Shown here: positions 10,301-18,575 of the stretch, piece by piece
Position numbering within the stretch: the stretch's first letter is position 1
Layout of the letters: each line of letters begins with the position of its first letter
From: Paenibacillus albidus
GTDB lineage: Bacteria > Bacillota > Bacilli > Paenibacillales > Paenibacillaceae
Assembly (NCBI RefSeq): GCF_014644435.1
Contig: NZ_BMKR01000009.1
Coordinates: 1-64,000, forward strand
Direction: 5' to 3'
Length of the DNA stretch: 64,000 bases
Notes under the pieces: model-generated
Databases searched by the model: none
What the model was told of the DNA's origin: nothing
What the model saw: only the letters and a program-made list of their open reading frames with translations
Program-made: the position numbers and the translations under genes

Positions 10301-10473
10301 TCCGTGGAAGCTCCGGGGTTTACAGCCTGGATAAATACTGCCGGGAACTCAATATCCGGAAAGGTCTGTTGTTTAATCGCTGTAGCGGAGAATGCCCCAT
10401 ACCCCAGGATAAGTGTGAATAAAATAACAACGGCCACCGAATTCTTTAAACTAATTTTGCTTAAGAAACTCAT
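7339..10473 (-). CDS. RND efflux pump, HAE1/SwrC-like
   Basis: This 1044-residue inner-membrane transporter has the RND plan: TM1 at about 12-32, a large extracellular loop, a TM2-TM6 bundle, a second large loop from about 560, and a C-terminal TM bundle. The N-terminal PDIEFPAVFIQAVNPGASTEE segment (read in two parts) is typical. TM4 carries GRIVDDSIVVIENIYR with the paired Asp residues of the proton relay. A Gly/Ala/Pro-rich insertion around residues 248-283 is unusual. It probably exports lipophilic compounds, as B. subtilis SwrC exports surfactin. No membrane-fusion partner is next to it. It begins just downstream of the kinase terminator and is followed by a methyltransferase gene. Confidence 0.88.
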   Translation of the reverse strand: MSFLSKISLKNSVAVVILFTLILGYGAFSATAIKQQTFPDIEFPAVFIQAVNPGASTEEIETEITKPIEDSLKGFNGYESFTSSTSENMASISIVFPFGADMDKESADIEALLAKVKLPENADISLRRLSAGATPIYQAAVFSANNDSKALTRKLTEEIVPAMQKLEGVSSVALKGTAESELHIVVDKEKAARLGISLSTIQSALQSLNYALPLGTVNNAADAVPIRLSGSASTLQQIKDLTLGSPAGAMGAAAGKAGGIPTVSSTPGTPGASAQSAVPGAGSITKLSDLATITQVSEAKEITRFNGEPSFVLEVVKNQEANTADVADAVQSLLDSYKDDNVELHVIMNQGEEIKESVSSLVREGLYGALFCILIIFLFLRNVRATVISILSLPISIFATVAVMNQMGYTLNIMTLGGIAVSIGRIVDDSIVVIENIYRWRQEKGHALRGKELAYRATKEVISPVFSSTLATVVVFAPLAFVSGIIGEFFRPFSLAVVISIVTSLLVAVMLIPVLGAAFFKNVKPHTKQSRLTGFYEKTILVALKRKWLVLGLSLVLLAGSLGTIPLLGVAFLPADSVPTASITAELPAGSDIEQSDKISRQIESYVKELDGVNNYQVSIGGASGNPLMGSGGSANKATVAVQFADGTDMTAVIDKAQAALSDLVSAEIPGTTVNITEGQQQGLPTGNNIDVSLYSSNVEELSKAAKQVEALMQQSADLKDITNNMNEVTPKWELTLNQTGIDTQVSPFVIMQAVAEQLKPVNAGTYTLDEQDSSVILSYAQQITTLEELKNIQLPAGGGMRNLSDVADITVRDALITVNHNDGKTFAQVSGTIKSGDTAAVTQTVTKDIQSLALPEGVELSFDGGLSMISEGFTNLGIAMAVAVGLVFLVMTFTFGGVVTPLIILSSLIFIPVGALGALLVTGQALSMSAMIGMLMLVGIVVTNAVVLLDRVERNRKSGMEIRTAVVEASTTRLRPILMTALATMLALLPLALSGSSTSLISGGLAITVIGGLFTSTLLTLIVVPVIYEMVWKNRKVKEVEQF

Positions 10474-10506
10474 TTCTTGCTCCCTCCTCTATCTGAACAC
10501 AGTATA

Positions 10507-10554
10507 AAGCCCGAATTTGTCCCCAGTGTGAACTGAGGATTACAATTCGGGCTT
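10507..10554 (-). terminator. Terminator of the two-component operon
   Basis: AAGCCCGAAT (from 10507) and ATTCGGGCTT (to 10554) form a stem. It overlaps the last codons of the histidine kinase, and TTTATA follows on the minus strand. It separates the kinase from the RND gene downstream. Confidence 0.55.
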
Positions 10555-11916
10555 CGATAAGACTAGAGGGAGCCAGACCGAGAGTGTCGTTCCCCTTCCA
10601 GGCAAACTGCTCACTTCGATATGGCCGTAATGCAGGTCAACAATACGTTTGACGATGGACAGGCCGATTCCGTTGCCGCCTATCTTATGGTCTCTAGACC
10701 GGTCTGCTTTATAGAATGGTTTGAAAATGTGCAGTAGCTCTTCTTCCTCAACTCCGACCCCAGTATCGGCAATGGTAACCACTACCTGATTGCCTTGTTC
10801 AGTCGCAGTTATGGCAATATGGCCGCCGCTGCCGGTGAATTTGATGCTGTTGATGATCAGGTTACTCCAGACTTGGCTAAGTCTGTCCTCATCAGCCACA
10901 ATCTTTATAGGCAGCAGGTCAAGGTCAAGCTGCACGTTTTTGGCTGCCCATTGCGGCTCATGGGCAATTACAACCCGCCGCAGCTGCTCATCCAGCGAAT
11001 AGCGGCTGGGATCCAGCCTGAAATGCTCATATTCCAGCGTGGACAGCTGCAGCAAATCTCCGCTCAGGCGGGACAGCCGGTCGCTTTCCTCTTCAATAAT
11101 ATCCAGCAGCCGCATTCTGGATTCCTCATCCATTTGCTTGTGCTTCAAAGCCTGTGTGAAGCCTTTGATCGACGTCAGCGGTGACTGGATTTCATGGGAC
11201 ACATCTGAGACGAACTGCTTGCGGATCGCCTCAAGTGCCCCTAATTCACGCGCCATCTCATTAAAGCTGCGGGTCAATTGCCCGATCTCATCCGTTCGTT
11301 TGGTCTGCAGGCTGACGGTGAAATCGCCTTTGGCCATCCTTCGGGTCGCCCGGTTTAGCCGGTGCAGTGGCCGCACTATAAAGGTCGCGGCGATAATAAT
11401 CAGAATACTGCCGAAGCCAAGGATGAACAGCAGCTGGGACTTCAGGAATCCGGCAACCATGCCAAGCGATCCCTTGAGATCCGGGGTCATGAACATTGCT
11501 TTTGGCGATCCGTCCCCGGAAAAAGGCAAACCGATGCTGACCCCCCGTTCACGATCATGAAAGTCACTTCGGTATACGGCACCTTCCAGCACAGCCTCCA
11601 GATGGGCTGCATCCTTTTCGATCTGCCCGCTGGTTACCTCATTGCTCATGTAGAGCAGATTACCTCCGTTGTCATAAATGCGGATCGTGTAAAAAGGCAG
11701 GGATGATATCCCGTTCATCAATGCGTCCAGATGGTCACCGTCCGCCTGTTCGTACACCTGGATGATTTTTTTGCCGCTGGTAATCATACTGTCCTGCATC
11801 GCCGACTGAAGCTGCCCGACATACATCCGGTTGATCAGCAGCGAAGCGGCAATGATACTAAGAAGAACAGCGCTCAGGAAGATCACTACCACTTTGACAT
11901 AAAGCGATTTAATCAT
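10540..11916 (-). CDS. Sensor histidine kinase
   Basis: This 458-residue membrane kinase has TM1 at about 6-28, an extracellular domain of about 125 residues, TM2 near 160-180, a HAMP segment (VRPLHRLNRATRRMAKGDF), a HisKA domain with the H-box VSHEIQSPLTSIKGF (phospho-His near residue 240), and a HATPase domain with SNLIINSIKF, DTGVGV and GGNGIGLSIVK. The chosen ATG overlaps the response-regulator stop within ATGATTAA; a longer start would extend further into that gene. It phosphorylates the upstream OmpR-type regulator. The nearby RND pump is a possible target, by proximity only. Confidence 0.92.
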   Translation of the reverse strand: MIKSLYVKVVVIFLSAVLLSIIAASLLINRMYVGQLQSAMQDSMITSGKKIIQVYEQADGDHLDALMNGISSLPFYTIRIYDNGGNLLYMSNEVTSGQIEKDAAHLEAVLEGAVYRSDFHDRERGVSIGLPFSGDGSPKAMFMTPDLKGSLGMVAGFLKSQLLFILGFGSILIIIAATFIVRPLHRLNRATRRMAKGDFTVSLQTKRTDEIGQLTRSFNEMARELGALEAIRKQFVSDVSHEIQSPLTSIKGFTQALKHKQMDEESRMRLLDIIEEESDRLSRLSGDLLQLSTLEYEHFRLDPSRYSLDEQLRRVVIAHEPQWAAKNVQLDLDLLPIKIVADEDRLSQVWSNLIINSIKFTGSGGHIAITATEQGNQVVVTIADTGVGVEEEELLHIFKPFYKADRSRDHKIGGNGIGLSIVKRIVDLHYGHIEVSSLPGRGTTLSVWLPLVLSKPEL

Positions 11917-12592
11917 GGAGGGTCTCCAGCCGGTAACCCATGCCACGAAGCGTCACAATCCTGAAATCGCCGCTATACTTCTGAAACCGCTCACGCAGGC
12001 GTTTGATATGCGTATCCACAGTTCGCTCATCTCCGTCGTATTCGTAACCCCAGATTTGACGGATTAGCATCTCCCTGGTAAAAATCAGGCCGGGGTTGCT
12101 CGCCAGCTTCCAGAGCAGCTCGAACTCCTTCAGCGGAAGGGTGGTTGAATCGCCGGAGTCGGAGTAGTGGACCAGATAGCTTTTTTTATCCAGAGCAATC
12201 CTGCCCAGTTGAATCGTATGGGAAGTTGAAATACCGTATCGTTTCAGCAGGGCCTTCACCCTCATCGTAAGTTCCATAGGATCAAACGGCTTAACCAGAT
12301 AATCGTCGGTTCCCAGCCGGAAGCCTTTGATTTTGTCCTCGGTCTCACCTTTGGCCGTAATCATCAGCACCGGTTTATCACCGGCCTCACGCAGCCGACT
12401 GCATAGCTCCCAGCCATCCATTCCAGGCATCATAATATCGATAATCACCAGATCTACCGGATGATTCTCATAGTAGGACCAGGCGTCCAGGCCATTGCTT
12501 TTCTCAATAATATCCATACCCTCATCTTCCAGAAACAACCTTACTAGCTCACGGATATGCGCCTCATCATCCACCACCATAATCGCCGTCAT
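11909..12592 (-). CDS. OmpR-family response regulator
   Basis: The 227-residue protein has a receiver domain (DD at 8-9, phospho-acceptor Asp52 in VIIDIMMPGMDG, conserved Lys in YLVKPFDP) and a C-terminal winged helix ending with RTVDTHIKRLRERF and VTLRGMGYRLE, as in OmpR/PhoB. The start follows AGAGGTGA. It is translationally coupled to the kinase, whose start overlaps its stop by 8 bases. The target genes are not known from the sequence. Confidence 0.93.
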   Translation of the reverse strand: MTAIMVVDDEAHIRELVRLFLEDEGMDIIEKSNGLDAWSYYENHPVDLVIIDIMMPGMDGWELCSRLREAGDKPVLMITAKGETEDKIKGFRLGTDDYLVKPFDPMELTMRVKALLKRYGISTSHTIQLGRIALDKKSYLVHYSDSGDSTTLPLKEFELLWKLASNPGLIFTREMLIRQIWGYEYDGDERTVDTHIKRLRERFQKYSGDFRIVTLRGMGYRLETLHD

Positions 12593-12731
12593 TGCAGCTC
12601 ACCTCTAGCCTTCCATAATCGCCCGTTCCGGCTCTTCATTGTATCCTGCTATTTTGAACGCCAAGTGAACGGAATATTACAATTGTACCATCGATACGGC
12701 TGCCGTATATGACATACTGCGAAAAGGCTGG

Positions 12732-13625
12732 TCAATTGGTCTCTACAGCATGTCCTCCGAATTCATTACGCAGGGCAGCAACCACTTTGCCGGTAAACGT
12801 GTCCGTCTCAAGCGAGCGGTAGCGCATCAACAACGCCATGGCGATGACCGGGGTGGCCGCCTGCAGATCAAAGGCGGTCTCCAGCGTCCATCTGCCCTCG
12901 CCGGAAGAATGCATCACGCCTTTGATCTCGTCCAGCTTGGCGTCCTTGGAGAAGGCATGCTCGATGAGTTCCATCAGCCAGGAGCGGATCACGGAACCGT
13001 TGTTCCAGACTCGCGCCACCTCTTCAAAGTTGAAGTCAAACTCGCTTTTCTCGAGGACCTCGAAGCCTTCCCCTATAGCCGCCATCATTCCGTATTCAAT
13101 TCCGTTATGGACCATCTTTAAGAAATGTCCGCTGCCTGCTTTACCGGCATATAAATATCCCTTCTCCACAGCCGAAGCCAGGAACAAAGGCTCTACCACC
13201 GCCCAGGCTTCCGCATCGCCGCCAACCATATAACAGGCTCCATGGCGCGCGCCTTCCATCCCGCCTGAGGTTCCGGCATCCAGAAAATAGATGCCCTGCT
13301 GCTGCAGCTGTCCATGCCGGCGGATGGACTCTTTATAATGGGAGTTTCCGGCGTCGATGACGATATCTCCTTTGGAGAGCAGCGGCGTAATCTCGGAGAG
13401 GACGGAATCCACGACCTGATGCGGAACCATAATCCAAAGAATCCGCGGCGTTTCCAGCCTATTGATAAGCTCCGGCAGGCTGGCCGCTCCTTGCGCACCT
13501 TTGGCCTCCAGTTCCTCTGTCACTGCGGTATTAAGGTCAAAGGCAGCCACTTCATGGCCGTTCTCCAGCAGATTAAGCCCCAAGTTGAAGCCCATTTTAC
13601 CCAGTCCGATTAATCCCACTTTCAT
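12732..13625 (-). CDS. 6-phosphogluconate dehydrogenase, decarboxylating (short form)
   Basis: This 297-residue enzyme oxidises and decarboxylates 6-phosphogluconate to ribulose 5-phosphate. Motifs are GLIGLGKMG at the NAD(P)-binding start, VIDAGNSHYKES, GTSGGMEGARHGAC, and KMVHNGIEYGMM with the catalytic Lys and Asn. The length fits the short YqeC/GntZ type, which I recall as often NAD-preferring, rather than the 470-residue GndA type. AGGAGGG precedes the chosen ATG; an upstream start would add 21 residues without support. It follows zwf by 80 bp, but a strong terminator lies between them. Confidence 0.9.
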   Translation of the reverse strand: MKVGLIGLGKMGFNLGLNLLENGHEVAAFDLNTAVTEELEAKGAQGAASLPELINRLETPRILWIMVPHQVVDSVLSEITPLLSKGDIVIDAGNSHYKESIRRHGQLQQQGIYFLDAGTSGGMEGARHGACYMVGGDAEAWAVVEPLFLASAVEKGYLYAGKAGSGHFLKMVHNGIEYGMMAAIGEGFEVLEKSEFDFNFEEVARVWNNGSVIRSWLMELIEHAFSKDAKLDEIKGVMHSSGEGRWTLETAFDLQAATPVIAMALLMRYRSLETDTFTGKVVAALRNEFGGHAVETN

Positions 13626-13686
13626 ATTGAACCCTCCTAAATTGATGTTGTTAATCCTGTTCAGATGAAGTCCCGGTTCATGGGAC

Positions 13687-13720
13687 AAAAAACGGACAGG
13701 GGCCCTTAGGCTCCTGTCCG
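13687..13720 (-). terminator. Terminator after zwf
   Basis: CGGACAGG (13693-13700) pairs with CCTGTCCG (13713-13720), extended by GGCC/GGCT pairs. Six Ts follow on the minus strand (A-run 13687-13692). The stem overlaps the last four codons of zwf, so the following 6-phosphogluconate dehydrogenase gene is partly insulated. Confidence 0.8.
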
Positions 13721-15235
13721 GATAATGGCTGGGGCGTCCGGTACAGATGGAGCCGCCTCATTTGTCTTGTCTTCCGAGTCCAGCCACCACTCAGTCCCAC
13801 CCAGCAGTGCAGCGGACCCATCCGGTCCATGTGATCCGGATCGATATGCCTGCAGCGGCAGCAGACCTTCCTCACTGGCCTCCAGAATCGGTTGAACCCA
13901 TTGCCAGGACAATTCAACTTCATCCCAATGTGCGAAGAAAGTGGCATCGCCGCGCAGGGCATCAAAAATCAGATTTTCATAAGCTTCCGGCACATCGCTG
14001 CTGCTGCCGGATTGGTAATTGGCGTGGACGGATGTAAGCTCGCCATGCTGCTGCGGATCTTTTGTGTTGAGCTGCAGCGTGATCGCTTCATCCGGGCTGA
14101 TCTCGATAATCAGCAGATTCGGGGTATGATCCCCTTTATTTTTATTATGACTATCATTAAACGGTTCTTTGAATTCAATAACGATACGTGTGGATTTCTG
14201 CTTCATTCTTTTCCCGGTGCGGATGTAGATCGGAACTTCATTCCACAAAGGATCGTCGATCCACAGGCGGGCGGCGATGAAGGTCTCAGTCTGCGAAGAC
14301 CGGTCTATCCCCGGTTCGGACGTATATCCGGCTACAGCCCTGCCTTCAACCTCACCCGGGGTATATTGTCCGCGAACCACGTTCAAGGCAACATCTTCCT
14401 TAATCAGGGGACGCAAGGATTTGACGACATGTTTCTTTTTGCTCCGCACCTCTTCGGGCGTGCTTCCTTTGGGGAGCTGCATAGCCGTCATCATGAGCAG
14501 CTGCAGCATATGATTCTGGAACATGTCCCGCAAGGCCCCGGACTTATCATAATAACCTGCACGCTCCTCTACCCCCACTGTCTCGCTGGCCGTAATCTGC
14601 ACATTGGCAATATAACGGTTCTGCCAAAGGGCCCTCAGCACCGGGTTGGAGTATTTGAGCACCTCCAGATTCTGCACCATCGGTTTGCCGAGATAATGAT
14701 CAATCCGAAAGATCTCTTCTTCTTTAAAAGCTTCCGTCAGGCTTGTATTCAGCGCCCTCGCCGACTTCAGATCCCGGCCAAACGGCTTCTCAATAATCAG
14801 ACGTTTCCAGCCCAACGTATCCCCCAGTCCGCTTGCCTGAATATTCGCAGCAATCGGCTCAAAAAATTCGGGGCCAACGGATAAATAGAACATCCGGTTC
14901 TCCGGCAGGCCAAGCAACGCCTCCCGCTCCCGGACATGCTTCAGAAGCTTCGTATAGTCTTCAGGATGTCCTACGTCCAGCACACTGTATTCAAATCCCT
15001 GAAGAAAAGCCTGCAGCTGTAACGAATCCAGTGCTGCACGTCTCGAAAAGCTGTGTAATGATTGCAGGACCTGGGCACGAAAAGTCTCATTCGACAGCTC
15101 CCGGCGGCCTAAGCCAATGACGGAGAACGGAGTGGAAAACTTCCCATCCACATACAAATTATATAATGCCGGGTATATTTTTCGTTTCGCCAAATCCCCG
15201 GTTGCACCAAACAATACAAAGGTAGAAGCTTCCAC
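13706..15235 (-). CDS. zwf: Glucose-6-phosphate 1-dehydrogenase
   Basis: The protein oxidises glucose 6-phosphate to 6-phosphogluconolactone, opening the oxidative pentose phosphate pathway. It shows the nucleotide motif FGATGDLAKRKIYPALY near the N-terminus, the active-site signature RIDHYLGK, and IIEKPFGRDL just before it. At about 509 residues it is slightly longer than B. subtilis Zwf; the last 30 residues are a divergent tail. The start is a choice: a GTG at 15235 lies 7 nt after AGGAGG, whereas the ATG two codons upstream is only one base from it. The upstream gap to 15830 has no other intact gene. Confidence 0.93.
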   Translation of the reverse strand: MEASTFVLFGATGDLAKRKIYPALYNLYVDGKFSTPFSVIGLGRRELSNETFRAQVLQSLHSFSRRAALDSLQLQAFLQGFEYSVLDVGHPEDYTKLLKHVREREALLGLPENRMFYLSVGPEFFEPIAANIQASGLGDTLGWKRLIIEKPFGRDLKSARALNTSLTEAFKEEEIFRIDHYLGKPMVQNLEVLKYSNPVLRALWQNRYIANVQITASETVGVEERAGYYDKSGALRDMFQNHMLQLLMMTAMQLPKGSTPEEVRSKKKHVVKSLRPLIKEDVALNVVRGQYTPGEVEGRAVAGYTSEPGIDRSSQTETFIAARLWIDDPLWNEVPIYIRTGKRMKQKSTRIVIEFKEPFNDSHNKNKGDHTPNLLIIEISPDEAITLQLNTKDPQQHGELTSVHANYQSGSSSDVPEAYENLIFDALRGDATFFAHWDEVELSWQWVQPILEASEEGLLPLQAYRSGSHGPDGSAALLGGTEWWLDSEDKTNEAAPSVPDAPAIIRTGA

Positions 15236-15829
15236 TTTCATTCCTCCTGTTATTATCATTTATTTACAAGGTTACTTATAATCAGTGACCAACTTTATTA
15301 GACACATCATACGCCGTTAACATCAAATCGTCAATATCACTTCGACATTTACAAAAAGTTATTATTTTCACAAAGCAGACGTACTGAATCTTGCGTAACG
15401 ATAATAGAGGTTCCCCTCAGCCGTTTATGGCTTTTGGAGAACCCCACCCGCACAGCCTCGAACGAACCTTGGGAACTGCTGTGGATACATGTGAATGGCA
15501 ACTGATCTGCTCCTGACCGAACCGGAGAAAGCTCTCATCCATGCCTAAAAGCCCCGGTATATTACCGAGGCCGGAGGACTCCATGGGTCTGTGATATCGG
15601 TCGCTGTAATCAGGTAATTATGTAAATCCTTATAGACACTTTTACGGGACTTCATATCCGTAAACAGCAGGTAATACAGTCCATCGCAGTAAAACAATGC
15701 CAGGGGCCCAAATGGAGCCGGGGCTCCGTTCTTCCGTAAATCTTTTTTATAAAATTGTATCGCTTACATTCTGAATATAGTTATAATAAATAGAAGAAAA
15801 TGTTTATATTTTGTCATGTTGGAGGGACT
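15236..15829. other. Gap between zwf and AraC gene with a gene remnant
   Basis: No intact gene is present. About 15545-15760 carries a frameshifted remnant of a GH43 glycosidase on the minus strand. The rest is upstream DNA of zwf and of the divergent AraC regulator, in which I see no clear operator. Confidence 0.6.
15545..15760 (-). pseudogene. GH43 beta-xylosidase fragment, frameshifted
   Basis: Read on the minus strand, one frame gives RSPGSIWAP. After one extra G (CCTGGCA where CCTGCA would keep frame) the next frame gives ALFYCDGLYYLLFTDMKSR, then DLHNYLITATDITDPWS, then SVIYRGF and a stop. This is the well-known GH43 succession: WAP, the DGLYYL strand, TDMK, HNYL, and a DITDPWS turn. 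Only about 70 codons remain of a protein of about 500, and neither end is intact. A possible continuation (GMDESF) lies in a third frame below 15545. It sits divergently beside an AraC gene that may once have regulated it. Confidence 0.75.
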
Positions 15830-16687
15830 ATGAAGCAATTGTTTGAACCTGTAAGATTCGCAGATCAGAAGACATTCATTTGGGATTACCAAATATACAC
15901 CGATACTTATTACAAAGGTTATTACCACTGGCATCAATGCTGTGAGATCATGTTTGTGCATGGCGGCCAGGGAAACGTGGTCGTCAATCAGCAAATGTAC
16001 GATATTCGCCGGGGGATGCTGTTTTTTTTCCAGCCCTATCAGCTGCACCGGATCTATTCGGAGGTTTCGCCGGCTTGTCCGTTTCAGCGCACGATCTTCT
16101 ACATCGATCCGCAGGTTGCAGAGAATCTGCTGCAGGGTTTCGCCAAGCGCAAGGCTATGTTCACGGCTTTGTGGCAAGGCAAGGATACGCAATATGCCTT
16201 TGACCTGGGTGAGCGCTCCGGTATCCTGGAGTGGGCACTTATGAATTACGAACAATCCACTCAGGGGAATACGGAGGAAGACGCCGAGAGCCTTACCATG
16301 CTGCTGTTGCAGTTGCTGAACTGCATTGGCACCGGTGACCCGCTCCTGCTCCACACCGGCGAACACCGGAAGCTTCGCTATTCCGAGAAGATCATGGGCT
16401 GGATTGAAGAGCATTATCATGAAGAGGTGAATCTGGAACAGCTCGCGGAAGAGATCCATCTGTCCAAATCGTATGTATCCCGAATATTCCACCAGGAAAC
16501 GGGAGGAAGACTGGTCGATTATCTGACGGCCCGGAGGATCAAGCAGGCCTGCCGCCTGCTCGGCACCACGGATATGTCAGTGGAGCAGATCGGCATAGCC
16601 GTCGGTTTTCCAAATGCCTCTTATTTCAATCAGCTTTTCAAACGTGTACTTGGCACCACGCCGCTTAAATACAGAAAGAGCAATTAA
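15830..16687 (+). CDS. AraC-family regulator with cupin sensor domain
   Basis: The 285-residue protein has an N-terminal cupin-like sugar-sensing domain (HWHQCCEIMFVHGGQGNVVV, then FFFQPYQLHRI) and two C-terminal helix-turn-helix motifs (LEQLAEEIHLSKSYVSRIF and VEQIGIAVGFPNASYFNQLF), ending with the usual TTPLKYRK. The chosen ATG follows GGAGGG; an upstream ATG adds 10 residues without a ribosome site. It is divergent from the GH43 remnant, which suggests a former role in xylan-fragment use, and it may now be an orphan. It converges with the NeuD-like gene. Confidence 0.88.
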   Translation: MKQLFEPVRFADQKTFIWDYQIYTDTYYKGYYHWHQCCEIMFVHGGQGNVVVNQQMYDIRRGMLFFFQPYQLHRIYSEVSPACPFQRTIFYIDPQVAENLLQGFAKRKAMFTALWQGKDTQYAFDLGERSGILEWALMNYEQSTQGNTEEDAESLTMLLLQLLNCIGTGDPLLLHTGEHRKLRYSEKIMGWIEEHYHEEVNLEQLAEEIHLSKSYVSRIFHQETGGRLVDYLTARRIKQACRLLGTTDMSVEQIGIAVGFPNASYFNQLFKRVLGTTPLKYRKSN

Positions 16688-16764
16688 CGACAGAGCGTCT
16701 GATGGGATCCTCACTCCCGGACTCGAGGAATAGAGAACACGGTACAATCAGGCCAACCCTCTGC

Positions 16765-17406
16765 TCAGCGAAGATCAAATCTTTTTTTTACAACTGCCGG
16801 GACACCGGCAGCCATGGTAAAGTCAGGGATATCTTCTTTGACAAAGGCTCCCCCACCGATCATAGACCAACAACCGATGTGACGTTTCTCACGCACCGAA
16901 GCTCCAATACCAATATAAGCTCCGTCATCGATAGTTACATTCCCCGCCAGATTCACACCAGGGGCTAGGGTCACATAATTACCGATAACCGCATCATGGC
17001 TGATGCTGACACTCCGATTGATAATTACGTGATCTCCGATCCTAATATTGTCAGACAGGACGGCTCCCTCAAAGATCATACTCCCCGCTCCAATGACATT
17101 TCTTCGGGACAAGCGAACTTGGGGGTGTATTAGCGGGGCAGCGACACGAAATCCTGATCGGATGGTATCATAAGCGAATCGCTTCTTTAACGTCGGGTCA
17201 CCCACTCCCGCGCATAGGAGCTCTACCTCATGTTTTAACGCTTCAATATCAACCAGCGTTCCCAGGACAGGAACACCATCTACAGACTGGCCTTTCATCT
17301 CAGGCCGTTCGTCTAAAAATCCTACCACTTGAACTTCCAACTCTTCGCATAACCAGTTAATCTCTCTCGCATGTCCGCCCGCTCCCCAAATGACGATTTT
17401 TTTCAT
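16765..17406 (-). CDS. NeuD/PglD-like sugar O/N-acyltransferase
   Basis: The 213-residue protein joins an N-terminal Rossmann-like domain (IVIWGAGGHAREINWLCEEL) to a left-handed beta-helix of hexapeptide repeats from about residue 95, for example IGDHVIINRSVSISHDAVIG and IDDGAYIGIGASV. The terminal segment AAGVPAVV is typical of NeuD/PglD-family acetyltransferases acting on amino-sugar nucleotides. Its start overlaps the stop of the DegT-like gene within ATGA, so the aminotransferase and the acyltransferase are translated together. I infer they make an N-acylated amino sugar for surface glycosylation; the sugar is unknown. Confidence 0.85.
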   Translation of the reverse strand: MKKIVIWGAGGHAREINWLCEELEVQVVGFLDERPEMKGQSVDGVPVLGTLVDIEALKHEVELLCAGVGDPTLKKRFAYDTIRSGFRVAAPLIHPQVRLSRRNVIGAGSMIFEGAVLSDNIRIGDHVIINRSVSISHDAVIGNYVTLAPGVNLAGNVTIDDGAYIGIGASVREKRHIGCWSMIGGGAFVKEDIPDFTMAAGVPAVVKKRFDLR

Positions 17407-18542
17407 TCGGTGTTCTCTTTTCCCAAGCTCCCTAGAACTTTTACAATTCTTTGCACGATACGCTCATCCAATTCTTCCCACAAGGGTAAGCTGACAATAT
17501 GGTTTGCAATATATTCGGTAACATGAAGAGTGGAATGGGGATGACCTTGAAACTGCTTCTGCTGATGGCAAGCCGGAGAAAAATAGGTTCTGGCTTCAAT
17601 GGAATTAGAGGCTAATAATTCAATGACTTCCCGGTTACTATGGGAGCCCGGACTAAGGATGGATATAAATTGATGAACAACCGTCCCTTGCAGTTTTTGT
17701 ATAGACCATCCTTGTTCTAATAAGCCTGCTTGGAGCAGTTCATGAAGATAAAATTCGTAGATAGTCTTTCTATTCTCCTGAACAGCCTTGAATTGATCGA
17801 GAGTGGCTAAGGCGATAGCGGCAGTATACTCGGGAATCTTACTGTTCAGGCCTTGCGTAACTGACTCCCTGCTGCTGGAGAAACCAAAATTCCCCGCCCG
17901 GCGAATTCGCTTAATGAGATCCTGATCCATACTATAGATTAGCCCACCCTCTCCAATACCGAAAGATTTGGTGGCATGAAAGCTGAAGACTACGGCACCT
18001 CCGAAGCCTTTACCAAAATGCGTGGCTTCCACCGGAGTTATAGTTCCAAAACTGGCCGCACCATCGATAACTACCGGAATTCCTTGCTGTATAAGCTCAT
18101 TATAAAAGGATAAATCAATGGCTGTTCCAAACGTGGCATAAGGTACGATAACCGCGATTTGATCCCCCAGCAGCCTGACGGTATGTTCTAGCTGCTCTCT
18201 ATTCATTTGCCAATTCTCCGGCTCTATGTCCAGGAAGTAGGGCTCAAGTCCGCACCACTCAGCAGCAAGTGGGGTGGCAGCAAAAGTAAAGCTTGGCATA
18301 ACCGCATATTTGCCTTGGGGTCGCTTGCTTTGAGAAATCGCCAGCATCAACCCGATGGTAGCATTATGAACGGTGACTGCTGCACCGGTTCCATCAAACA
18401 TTTGATTAATGACCCGCTTTTCAAACAGGTTATTCAGGGGACCATAATTGGAGTAAATCCGGGTCGCTTCTATTTTTTCAAGATAGGAAAGGAATTTTTC
18501 CTTTTTTACTAAATTAGGTCGTAAGAAGGGTATGTCAAACAT
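17403..18542 (-). CDS. DegT/DnrJ/EryC1-type sugar aminotransferase
   Basis: This 379-residue PLP enzyme transfers an amino group to a keto-sugar nucleotide. Family features are NATIGLMLAI near residue 60, MPSFTFAATPLAAEWCGLEP, the cofactor Asp in VVIDGAASFG, and the Schiff-base Lys in FSFHATKSFGIGEGG. An Asn-Phe-Gly-rich stretch (AGNFGF) follows. The start comes after AAGGAGG. It lies 33 bp after a glycosyltransferase gene and overlaps the acyltransferase by 4 bases, so the three probably form one operon. The layout resembles the anthrose genes that decorate the BclA collagen-like spore glycoprotein, but the sugar made here cannot be identified. Confidence 0.87.
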   Translation of the reverse strand: MFDIPFLRPNLVKKEKFLSYLEKIEATRIYSNYGPLNNLFEKRVINQMFDGTGAAVTVHNATIGLMLAISQSKRPQGKYAVMPSFTFAATPLAAEWCGLEPYFLDIEPENWQMNREQLEHTVRLLGDQIAVIVPYATFGTAIDLSFYNELIQQGIPVVIDGAASFGTITPVEATHFGKGFGGAVVFSFHATKSFGIGEGGLIYSMDQDLIKRIRRAGNFGFSSSRESVTQGLNSKIPEYTAAIALATLDQFKAVQENRKTIYEFYLHELLQAGLLEQGWSIQKLQGTVVHQFISILSPGSHSNREVIELLASNSIEARTYFSPACHQQKQFQGHPHSTLHVTEYIANHIVSLPLWEELDERIVQRIVKVLGSLGKENTE

Positions 18543-18575
18543 GATCCAGCCTCCTTCGCACGTGTGTTGATTTTT

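Noticed and set aside
13892..14884. 330-codon plus-strand open frame across zwf
   Set aside because: Antisense to glucose-6-phosphate dehydrogenase; no domain of its own.
15764..16492. 242-codon minus-strand open frame opposite the AraC gene
   Set aside because: Shadow of the AraC-family gene, which has the ribosome site and domain evidence.
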